From positions 1 to 5,469 of the forward strand of contig CBDCFL010000005.1 of the NCBI GenBank assembly GCA_965216135.1: DNA of 5,469 nt, read 5' to 3'. Positions 1 to 5,356 of the stretch are shown here, in pieces; the stretch's first letter is position 1; each line of letters opens with the position of its first letter. This DNA is from CBDCFL01 sp965216135 (GTDB lineage: Bacteria; Pseudomonadota; Alphaproteobacteria; Rhodobacterales; Rhodobacteraceae). The position numbers were made by a program, and so were the translations under genes. The notes under the pieces are model-generated. The model was given only the letters and a program-made list of their open reading frames with translations. It was not told where the DNA came from and searched no databases.

Positions 1-49
1 GGTATTGCAGCTTCGCCATGCCTCCGCTCCCTTTCCACAAATCCGCCTG

Positions 50-897
50 TTACGCCTTGGCTCTCTGCGCGGCGCTCTCCGTTCGCAGGATGTCGGCCTC
101 GATGCTGCCGCCCACCCGGGCCACCGCAGTCTTCTCGGCGTCCCGCGCCAGGTGCGCGTAACGCGCCGTGCTCCCGACGTCGGTGTGCCCGAGAAGTCGC
201 CCGATCATGGTCAGGCTCTCGCCGAGCGCCAGGGCCCTGCTGGCGAAGGAGTGACGCAAGGTCATGGATCCGCACGTCTTCCACCCCGGCCCACGCCCGC
301 ACGCGATGCCAGTGCGTGGTGAGTTGCGACAGGCGCCTGTCCGGTTTGGCCCCGGTGAAATACCCAGGAGCTCCGCGGAACACGGTCAATCCCTGCCAGA
401 ACGTCTATCGCGGTGGGGGTCAAAGGCACCCATGCGCGCGCCCGTCTTGGCGTCACGCAGGCGCAGCTCCCCCGCCTTCCGGTCCACATCGTCCCATCGC
501 AGGGTTAGAATCTCGTTGAGCCGACACCCGGTCAGCATCAGCAACCGCAGCGCCGCCGCGGCGCGTGCCGGTAACGGACCCTCGGCTTCCAGGACGCACA
601 GCTCGCAGCCTATCCGCCTGTATTCATCCTCCGTGAGAAATCGCTCGCGCTTGCCTTCCTTTGTACTTGCGCACGAAACGGCAGGGGTTGCCGCCAGCCG
701 GAGCCAGCCCCCAGTCCTCGGCCAACGAGAACATCTTGGACAGCACCATAAGCGCACGGTTCGCTGCCCGGGGGGTGTTGCGGAGCTCGTAGTGCAGCGC
801 CGCCGCGAGGGCGTGAGACGGGAGTCTGGCCCAAATCAAGCGCCCCACATCGATCCACGGAGGCCCGGAGCCTCTTCCGCGGGGCTACCGGCGCCAA
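50..897 (-). pseudogene. Tyrosine recombinase (phage-type integrase), frameshifted
   Basis: The intact family cuts and rejoins DNA at att sites through a tyrosine-DNA intermediate. Reading the minus strand and changing frame recovers one continuous integrase. A core-binding segment (ALMVLSKMFSLAEDWGL) leads to NPCRFVRKYK, then EGKRERFLTEDEYRRIG. Next come LLMLTGCRLNEILTLRW (first catalytic Arg), DAKTGAR (catalytic Lys), IHDL/RHSFAS (His-x-x-Arg) and LLGHTDVGSTARYAHL (His and nucleophilic Tyr). The complete R-K-H-R-H-Y set is therefore present, but spread over all three frames. Visible breaks lie near 855, 660-662, 429-431, 358-360 and 258-259, and each is explained by one extra base. The gene ends in TAA at 50-52. 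The amino end is uncertain: a possible ATG at 994 opens a further in-phase stretch, giving about 313 residues if all shifts are repaired. The segment is clearly more GC-rich than the rep genes. It is either a decayed mobile-element gene or an intact gene damaged by sequence errors. Confidence 0.85.
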
Positions 898-926
898 ACC
901 GCCGGACTACGTGGGATCGCGGCAAA

Positions 927-1205
927 TCATGGTGACCCAAACCTCCATCCCCGCCACCCAGAGTTTTCACACGGTCTGCATCGTTTGTCCGCATCCCGCT
1001 GTATCGGCGAACGCGCCGCCGCCAATTTCTGCACTTTTTTCAGTATCGCAGCGCGATCCTGCAAATCCTTAACAAGGGGCGGTTCTGGCGCGACTTTTGC
1101 TTCGTCCTTCCCATACTGTTCCCGCAATGCCGCCGCCAGGTAACGAGCCGGGTCACGAACTCCCCCTGCCCCGCCACATAATCCTACTTTGAATGCACTG
1201 TGGCT
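927..1205 (-). pseudogene. Start-less gene remnant, possibly the C-terminal part of a replication-type protein
   Basis: This minus-strand frame is open between a TGA at 1206-1208 and a TGA at 927-929, about 92 codons, with no ATG or GTG near its beginning. The stretch VRDPARYLAAALREQYGKDE, followed by charged, helix-prone sequence up to about SPIQRDADK, looks like real protein. The last 15 or so residues (CRPCENSGWRGWRF) look like read-through into unrelated DNA. The pattern of a basic residue, then D/NP, then a YL-A-AL-E-Y helix recalls the C-terminal end of some plasmid replication initiators, but I cannot name a family. It abuts the integrase remnant and lies downstream of repC on the same strand. 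The absence of a start and the stop directly upstream suggest a truncated 3' fragment left by rearrangement. A chance open frame is the alternative. Confidence 0.3.
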
Positions 1206-1208
1206 TCA

Positions 1209-1685
1209 CCATGTTTGGTTATCCATTGCCGCGCCAGCCGGTCTGAACTCCTTATGCTGTGCAGCCGGGGTTCTGCCGTATACTTTTGCCTCCTGTTTGC
1301 AATTTCCCACAGGATTGGTAATCCCGGCCTCTTTGCCTCGCCCGGTCGTGGTAGCTGCGGAACAAACCGGGCGCAGGTTGGACCTCGAATTTGGACTAGC
1401 CCGCTTGCACTTGCCATCGGCTCTGCTAAACCAAGCACACCGAATTGTCACAAAGTTTCAATATTGATCCAAACCATATGCCGGGAAACAGTATTCTCTT
1501 GAGCTTTGCGAACGGCTTACTTACATCGCCTTGGTGCCAAGGTGCAGAAATCTTACCAATTTTATGCGCCATCAGCACCAAGTTTGGTCGCGATTTCTGG
1601 ACTCAGACCTTTAATCAGCATCATTTATCTTTTTTCATCAATAGGTTACCTCAAATCAACCGACGCAGAACTCTTGCGTTGCAAA
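1209..1685. other. Gene-poor spacer between repC and the integrase side
   Basis: I find no convincing gene here. Open frames of 60 to 100 codons exist on both strands, but they overlap one another, lack recognisable motifs, have no clear ribosome-binding site, and one runs on into the end of repC. Small inverted repeats are visible: CCTTGG-TG-CCAAGG at 1529-1542, and a distant pairing between CTTGGTGC at 1530-1537 and GCACCAAG at 1575-1582. I cannot assign a function to either. The base composition is more AT-rich than the integrase segment, especially from about 1480 onward. Confidence 0.5.
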
Positions 1686-1686
1686 A

Positions 1687-1702
1687 GTTGACAGCTGTCA
1701 AC
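1687..1702. promoter_or_regulatory. parS: Putative parS centromere palindrome downstream of repC
   Basis: The site GTTGACAGCTGTCAAC is a perfect 16-base palindrome. It extends to 18 bases if the flanking A at 1686 and T at 1703 are counted. It lies one base beyond the repC stop codon. A near-identical copy occurs at 2945-2960, differing only at one central position. Short palindromes of this kind near or inside repABC operons are the known binding sites of RepB. The repetition, the symmetry and the position together support the call; binding itself is inferred. On the minus strand it is followed by TTTT, so a weak contribution to ending the rep transcript is possible. Confidence 0.75.
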
Positions 1703-1703
1703 T

Positions 1704-2897
1704 CTATGCCGCCTGCAACTCGGGCCGTAGCAGCGCCATGATCATCGGGCCGGGTGAGAATCCGTCAGTTTCCGCCTTGCGCGTCAGTGCCCGCAGGTAT
1801 CCGCCCGGAGAATTGATACCCGACACCCGTTGCAGAATGCCAGCCACGGTCACCGCTGCCACCTCTGGCCCCATGGCGGTTTGGGCTTCTTCCCAGGCAT
1901 CCGGGCTGATCCCCATCATGCCGCGTACAAATCCGGCCAGCGCCACCAGCTCATGCCAGTGCCTTGGTTTGTCCGGCGCATAGGGGATGATATCGGGGCA
2001 GGCCTTTAGCACCAGCGCCAGTGGCAGGTTAGGAAGCTCCCTGCCCGCCTTCGGGATCGGTGCAATTTCTGGCTCAGACATTTCGCCTTTGTGTTTTTCT
2101 TTGCAAAGTTCAGATTCATAAGAGTCTGGTTTTGAATTATGATAGTGACGCTTATTATTAGCGTCACTGCCGTCCATTTCTTCTGTTCCAACCAATAAAG
2201 CACGAATCTTGGACAGCATTCCTTTCAGTGCCACAGCCAGCCCGGTCAGCACGTCAACCGCCATGTTCCGGCGCATCTGCTTGTGAATATCCAGTAAGGC
2301 CGCCTCGTGGGCCGCCCAGGGGCCGCCTGCCCCGCTCTCTTGACCATAGAGAACCAACTTGAGCGCATCCCGCTTAAGCAGTGATACATCCTCACGCAGC
2401 CGCTTCAGTCGCTGCGACGCTGCCGTGGCTTCGGTTGCCGCATGGGTGATGTCCCGGGCCTGAACCAGCAAGGGGCGCAGATCAAAGCCAAAGGCGCGGT
2501 TAATGTCGCCCTCTGCCCCACGGGACGCATATCTCTTGCCATTAGGGCTATCGTGGCGGTGGATCAGACCGGCGCGGATCAAAGCCGCCAGATGCCGGCG
2601 CAGGGTGCTTTCGGCCATGCCGTGGGCGCGTTCAGACAGCGCAACATTGGACGGGAACACGATCAGGTTGGCATTGTCCGAAAGATTGGTGTCCTGGTGG
2701 AACGACAACAGCGCGTTCAGCACCGTCAGATCCCGGTCGGTCACACCGTAAGCCATGCGCGCCGTGGTCAGGGCGCGAAACAGTTCCCATTTGTTCATAT
2801 GCGGCACCGGGGCGGGTGCATTGGCCACCTTCATCTGTTCGATCAGGCCAGCTGTCACCGGCCGCTGCCCAAAGGGCGTCGTTGCAATTCGTTCCAT
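1704..2897 (-). CDS. repC: RepC, plasmid replication initiator
   Basis: RepC is the only repABC protein strictly needed to start replication. It binds an origin located inside its own gene. The N-terminal signature (ERIATTPFGQRPVTAGL) is followed by the RepC N-terminal domain, whose winged-helix region includes VFPSNVALSERAHGMAESTL, RRHLAALIRAGLI and the DSPNGKRY turn. A hydrophilic linker (about residues 230-275) separates it from the RepC C-terminal domain: LALVLKACPDIIPYA, ALAGFVRGMMGIS, DAWEEAQTAMG and SPGGYLRALTRKAE. The length, 397 residues, is normal for the family. Two starts compete. ATG at 2897 gives the usual amino end, but I see no good Shine-Dalgarno. TTG at 2915 adds six residues and has GGA six bases upstream, inside a hairpin. 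The gene is third in the repABC order, after a 195-base gap carrying the antisense RNA. The stop is TAG at 1704-1706. Function is very secure; the start is not. Confidence 0.95.
   Translation of the reverse strand: MERIATTPFGQRPVTAGLIEQMKVANAPAPVPHMNKWELFRALTTARMAYGVTDRDLTVLNALLSFHQDTNLSDNANLIVFPSNVALSERAHGMAESTLRRHLAALIRAGLIHRHDSPNGKRYASRGAEGDINRAFGFDLRPLLVQARDITHAATEATAASQRLKRLREDVSLLKRDALKLVLYGQESGAGGPWAAHEAALLDIHKQMRRNMAVDVLTGLAVALKGMLSKIRALLVGTEEMDGSDANNKRHYHNSKPDSYESELCKEKHKGEMSEPEIAPIPKAGRELPNLPLALVLKACPDIIPYAPDKPRHWHELVALAGFVRGMMGISPDAWEEAQTAMGPEVAAVTVAGILQRVSGINSPGGYLRALTRKAETDGFSPGPMIMALLRPELQAA
2085..2215. other. oriV: Putative replication origin (oriV) in the AT-rich stretch of repC
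   Basis: In characterised repABC plasmids the origin maps to an AT-rich segment within repC. Here the sequence encoding the hydrophilic linker between the two RepC domains drops sharply in GC: I count 18 G or C in the 60 bases 2101-2160, whereas the flanking repC sequence is clearly GC-rich. It contains an inverted repeat with perfect 9-base arms (AGTGACGCT at 2144-2152, AGCGTCACT at 2160-2168) around a 7-base all-AT loop. A second, imperfect one lies at 2111-2128 (CAGATTC / GAGTCTG). The combination fits a RepC-binding and strand-opening site. The exact boundaries are inferred. Confidence 0.6.
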
Positions 2898-2919
2898 ACA
2901 TGTGTCACGAGACAAAACT

Positions 2920-2936
2920 TTTCCGCCCGCCGGAAA
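2920..2936 (-). promoter_or_regulatory. Hairpin covering the repC ribosome-binding region
   Basis: In the repC message the sequence TTTCCG-GCGGG-CGGAAA forms a 6-base-pair stem with a 5-base loop (arms 2931-2936 and 2920-2925). The 3' arm contains GGA, which is placed six bases before the TTG codon at 2915 and is the best Shine-Dalgarno candidate for repC. In other repABC operons the antisense RNA is known to promote message structures that hide the repC start region; this hairpin is a natural candidate for that element. The structure is seen directly, and the regulatory role is inferred. Confidence 0.5.
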
Positions 2937-2944
2937 CGACGCCT

Positions 2945-2960
2945 GTTGACATCTGTCAAC
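2945..2960. promoter_or_regulatory. parS: Putative parS centromere palindrome between repB and repC
   Basis: GTTGACA-TC-TGTCAAC has perfect 7-base arms and matches the site at 1687-1702 in 15 of 16 positions. It sits in the repB-repC gap. The left arm contains TTGACA (2946-2951), a perfect sigma-70 -35 hexamer facing the antisense RNA gene. RepB bound here would therefore cover that promoter. RepB binding is inferred from family knowledge and from the repeated palindrome. Confidence 0.72.
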
Positions 2961-2975
2961 TATGTGCCTTAGATT
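2946..2975 (+). promoter_or_regulatory. Promoter of the antisense (ctRNA) gene
   Basis: A perfect -35 element TTGACA at 2946-2951 is followed, after an 18-base spacer, by TAGATT at 2970-2975, which matches the -10 consensus at four of six positions. TTAGAT with a 17-base spacer is a poorer alternative. Transcription would begin near 2981-2983 on the plus strand, against the repABC message, and would reach the terminator hairpin within about 55 bases. Confidence 0.55.
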
Positions 2976-2981
2976 CGGAAG

Positions 2982-3037
2982 TGCAAAAACACGAACAAAG
3001 GCCTCTCGGGATCATATCTTGGGGGGCTTTTTCTTTT
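2982..3037 (+). ncRNA. incA: Counter-transcribed antisense RNA (ctRNA, incA type) controlling repC
   Basis: repABC plasmids encode a small antisense RNA between repB and repC that base-pairs with the repC leader, lowers RepC synthesis and determines incompatibility. Here a plus-strand promoter at 2946-2975 points to a short transcribed region ending in a strong hairpin and T tract. The predicted RNA of about 56 bases agrees with the size known for this family. The stem contains five G-U pairs that exist only in the plus-strand RNA, so the structure belongs to the antisense strand and not to the rep message. The 5' end is estimated from the promoter and may be off by a few bases. Confidence 0.72.
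2997..3037 (+). terminator. Intrinsic terminator of the ctRNA
   Basis: Bases 2997-3012 pair with 3016-3031 as a continuous 16-base-pair RNA stem with a CAU loop. Five of the pairs are G-U (2999 to 3012 and their partners include 3000:3028, 3004:3024, 3006:3022, 3008:3020 and 3009:3019). A T-rich tail (TTTTTCTTTT, 3028-3037) follows, sharing its first bases with the stem. On the opposite strand the same positions become A-C mismatches, so termination is expected only for plus-strand transcription. This leaves the repB-to-repC message readable. Confidence 0.7.
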
Positions 3038-3092
3038 CCGTCCTGTCTGGTCGTGCCTCCTTGTTGCTGCTCCATTGCCCCGCGTTTGCGGG

Positions 3093-4022
3093 TTATTCGC
3101 CGTTCTGGCTTTCCCAGTTCCGGTGAATATCGGCCAGGTTGTTGACGAGCCAGTCGTCAAACCCTTTGGCGTTTTCCGTCTGAATCGTCACAACCACCCT
3201 GCCCTTTTGGCGATTGGCGCTGGCGATTTCCTGCCCAGCCGCACCGCGCAGGATTTCTGCTGCGGGTAGTTTTGGTGTCTTTGGTTTGGGTTCTTTACGT
3301 GTCAGACCCCGCATCACTGCCTCAAACCGCGCGTCCGAATTGTCGCCCTTGGCAAGAGCCACGGCGTCGCCATTCACGATCTCTGCCAGCGCCAGCCAGC
3401 GGTCACGCCCGATGCTCGGGGCCGAACCAATCGCTTCGATCAAATCAACAGGAATGCGATCGGCCACTGACAGCATCCGCGAAATCAATGTCTTATCCAT
3501 GTGCAGCGCCGCGCAGATGGTTTTACGATCATACTCCGCCTGGTGCATTTGCCGCGCGAAATTTGCCTTTTCGATGAAGGTCAGGTCTTTACGGGCGGAA
3601 TTTTCCTGCCCCTGTGCCATCACCAGTGCCGCATCATCCAGATTACGCACCAGAGCCTTGACCGATTGACCCAGTTGTTTGAGCGCGGCCACACGGCGGC
3701 GACCATACACAACCTCATAGCGTTCGGGATTATTGGGGTTGGGCCGCAACAACACCGGCACCTGTTGGCCATATTCGCCGATCGACGCCGTCAGTTCCGC
3801 CAGGTCAGGGTCATCGTCCAGGCGATCCTTTAGCCCGGCATTGTCGATCATTCGCGGATCGATATCCACAATCGCACGGGCCTTAAGATGCGCAATCGAC
3901 TGGCTGACCGCGCCAATCGCACCCGTGGTGTAACGCGGACGCGCCGCATCGACGCGGGCAGGGGGGGTGTCGCCGTTTTTCGGCGGTTCCATCAACCCTT
4001 TAAGTATATTCTTACGCGCCAT
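3093..4022 (-). CDS. repB: RepB, ParB-type centromere-binding partition protein
   Basis: RepB binds parS palindromes, loads partition complexes on the plasmid and works with RepA in segregation and autoregulation. The 309-residue protein begins MARKNILKGLME. A short conserved block follows (GAIGAVSQSIAHL, about 34-46), a region associated with RepA contact in this family. The ParB/sulfiredoxin-like nucleotide-binding core comes next: SIGEYGQQVPVLLRP (80-94), YEVVYGRRRVAALKQLG (102-118, with the arginine patch) and ENSARKDLTFIEKA (140-153). A helix-turn-helix lies at about 165-191 (DRKTICAALHMDKTLISRML). The C-terminal part probably dimerises. I chose the ATG at 4022, which overlaps the end of repA by 11 bases and has a G-rich stretch just upstream, over an in-frame start at 4064 that only adds residues encoded within repA. 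The overlap suggests translational coupling with repA. No truncation is seen. Confidence 0.95.
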   Translation of the reverse strand: MARKNILKGLMEPPKNGDTPPARVDAARPRYTTGAIGAVSQSIAHLKARAIVDIDPRMIDNAGLKDRLDDDPDLAELTASIGEYGQQVPVLLRPNPNNPERYEVVYGRRRVAALKQLGQSVKALVRNLDDAALVMAQGQENSARKDLTFIEKANFARQMHQAEYDRKTICAALHMDKTLISRMLSVADRIPVDLIEAIGSAPSIGRDRWLALAEIVNGDAVALAKGDNSDARFEAVMRGLTRKEPKPKTPKLPAAEILRGAAGQEIASANRQKGRVVVTIQTENAKGFDDWLVNNLADIHRNWESQNGE

Positions 4023-5202
4023 CTTCACGCCCCCATGCTGTTTGAACCAGATCTTCAATCTCACCGTTCACCGCGTTCAGGCTTTCCATCGCGCGCTCAT
4101 AGGTGGAACGGGTGAACTGGCCCTTTTCCACCTCGTATAATGTCTGTTTCGTCAGGCCCGCGTCGGAAATAGCTGTGGATTTCAGCACCGGGTGGTTCAG
4201 CACGTTTTCACCAAACATTGAGCGCATGAAGCTGACCATCTGGTTCTGCGGCCCGTCGCCGGGCTCATAACGTGTGATCAGGTAGCGCATCCAGTCGTAA
4301 GACATGTCACCGCCGGCCTCTGCCACAACGCCCAAAAGGTTCGAAGTCATCAGCAAAAACTGGCACATCGACATTACATCCAGCATCTGCGGATGCACCG
4401 TCACCAACACCGACGTCGCCGCCGACAGCGCCGACATGGTCAAAAATCCCAGCTGCGGCGGACAATCTATCACCACCACGTCGTAATCCTGTTCCACCGC
4501 GGCCAGCGCATCGTCAACCCTTGTGAAAAACAAGTTTCCATCCCGTTCAGCCAACGCGCGCGGGGTGTCGTGTTCAAATTCCATCAAGTCCAGACTGCCA
4601 GGAATCAGGTCAAGATTGGTAAAATAAGTCTTTTGAATTACATCCTTAAGGGGAACAGGATCATCATATCGAATGGCATCATAAAGTGTGCCACCATCCA
4701 GCAGATCAAATTCCGGTTGAAACCCGTGCAATGCCGAAAGCGACGCCTGCGGGTCCAGATCAATCCCCAGAACCCGGTAACCATCCAGCGCCATTTTCTG
4801 CGCCAGATGCGCGGCAGTGGTGGTTTTGCCGGATCCGCCTTTGAAATTGATCACCGTGATCACCTGCAAATGATCACCGTCGCGGCGGCCGGGCAGGTAG
4901 GTGCCGGGGGTCTTGGCACCCTGTTCCAACATCACCCGCAGCGCCTGGATATCCTGTGGCGAATAATTCCGCCGCCCGCCGGTGCGGATTTCTGGTGAAG
5001 GGCCTTTACCATCCAAATGCAGTTTTCGCAGATAGGCGTCCTTGACTCCCAACAGATCAGCCGCCTCACCCGAGGTGAATTTGCGCAGCACTTTGCTGGC
5101 ATCCGGCGGGAACAATTGTGCCCGGTGCGCCTGCAAGCGTTCGGACAGCATCAGTGCGTGTTCGCCGACCAGTTGGTCTATACGTGTCTTGTTGGTCGCC
5201 AT
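4012..5202 (-). CDS. repA: RepA, ParA-type partition ATPase and repABC autorepressor
   Basis: RepA is the ATPase that moves and positions plasmid copies by gradients on the nucleoid, and it also represses the operon promoter. The 396-residue product begins MATNKTRIDQL. It has an N-terminal MerR-like helix-turn-helix (about 42-66: FTSGEAADLLGVKDAYLRKLHLDG), as expected for the large ParA class that also binds DNA. The deviant Walker A motif KGGSGKTT is at 121-128 with the signature lysine. The Walker A' motif (GIDLDPQAS) is at 147-154, and Walker B (VVVIDCPP) is at 242-249. The ATG at 5202 was chosen because it gives the family's usual amino end; an in-frame TTG at 5301 would place the promoter inside the gene. 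The Shine-Dalgarno before 5202 is weak. The gene leads the operon, and its stop TAA (4012-4014) lies inside repB. Confidence 0.96.
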   Translation of the reverse strand: MATNKTRIDQLVGEHALMLSERLQAHRAQLFPPDASKVLRKFTSGEAADLLGVKDAYLRKLHLDGKGPSPEIRTGGRRNYSPQDIQALRVMLEQGAKTPGTYLPGRRDGDHLQVITVINFKGGSGKTTTAAHLAQKMALDGYRVLGIDLDPQASLSALHGFQPEFDLLDGGTLYDAIRYDDPVPLKDVIQKTYFTNLDLIPGSLDLMEFEHDTPRALAERDGNLFFTRVDDALAAVEQDYDVVVIDCPPQLGFLTMSALSAATSVLVTVHPQMLDVMSMCQFLLMTSNLLGVVAEAGGDMSYDWMRYLITRYEPGDGPQNQMVSFMRSMFGENVLNHPVLKSTAISDAGLTKQTLYEVEKGQFTRSTYERAMESLNAVNGEIEDLVQTAWGREDGA

Positions 5203-5227
5203 TTTACTGTCTTTGCCTGCTGCGTAT

Positions 5228-5268
5228 CCGTTTATTACGGTTGGTCGCGTTTTTTTCTGTTTATTCCG
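5228..5268. repeat. Pair of direct repeats at the repA promoter, possible RepA operator
   Basis: CCGTTTATTACG (5228-5239) and CTGTTTATTCCG (5257-5268) agree at 10 of 12 positions, with starts 29 bases apart, close to three helical turns. The first copy is also part of a small inverted repeat (CCGT-TTATT-ACGG, 5228-5240). The second copy overlaps the proposed -10 element of the repA promoter. RepA of this family is known to bind operators around its promoter, so these repeats are candidates. Binding is inferred only. Confidence 0.4.
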
Positions 5269-5288
5269 TAACAACATGGCCGGGTCAA
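5260..5288 (-). promoter_or_regulatory. Putative promoter of the repABC operon
   Basis: On the minus strand TTGACC (5288-5283, five of six matches to the -35 consensus) is followed by a 17-base spacer and AATAAA (5265-5260, four of six matches to the -10 consensus). Initiation would fall near 5252, leaving a leader of about 50 bases before repA. An AT-rich stretch at 5301-5312 lies upstream of the -35 box and could help polymerase contact. No better candidate is visible in 5203-5469. Confidence 0.5.
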
Positions 5289-5331
5289 CAGATTCGAGCA
5301 AGATAATTATTACCGCATCTAGCGGATTGAT

Positions 5332-5356
5332 ACAGTTCAGACACTACGCGAACTGT
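5332..5356. repeat. Inverted repeat upstream of the repA promoter
   Basis: ACAGTTC (5332-5338) and GAACTGT (5350-5356) form perfect 7-base arms around an 11-base spacer. The arm centres are 18 bases apart, near two helical turns, which is typical of a site for a dimeric regulator. It lies about 45 bases upstream of the proposed repA -35 element and is unlike the parS palindromes. Its role is unknown. The rest of 5357-5469 shows only a short 5-base-arm inverted repeat near 5449-5465 and no gene. Confidence 0.35.

Noticed and set aside
264..935. A 223-codon open frame on the plus strand over the integrase.
   Set aside because: It mirrors the GC-rich recombinase sequence, which has clear family motifs on the minus strand. 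This frame has none.
1219..1227. TTATCCATT as a DnaA box.
   Set aside because: It matches only seven of nine positions, stands alone, and the repABC origin is expected inside repC.
1189..1741. Several 60-100 codon frames on both strands in the spacer.
   Set aside because: They overlap each other, lack ribosome-binding sites and recognisable domains, and one crosses the parS palindrome into the end of repC.
2442..2972. A 176-codon open frame on the plus strand opposite repC.
   Set aside because: It is a shadow of repC in GC-rich DNA, with no motif, no ribosome-binding site and a composition typical of antisense frames.
4023..4064. A longer repB starting at 4064.
   Set aside because: The extra 14 residues are encoded within repA, and the family start MARKN lies at 4022 with a small overlap.
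4393..4998. A 201-codon open frame on the plus strand opposite repA.
   Set aside because: It lies entirely within the well-supported ParA gene and has histidine- and arginine-rich shadow composition.
5203..5301. A longer repA starting at an in-frame TTG (5301).
   Set aside because: The added 33 residues do not resemble a RepA amino end and the stretch holds the promoter candidate. MATNKTRIDQL at 5202 is the normal start.
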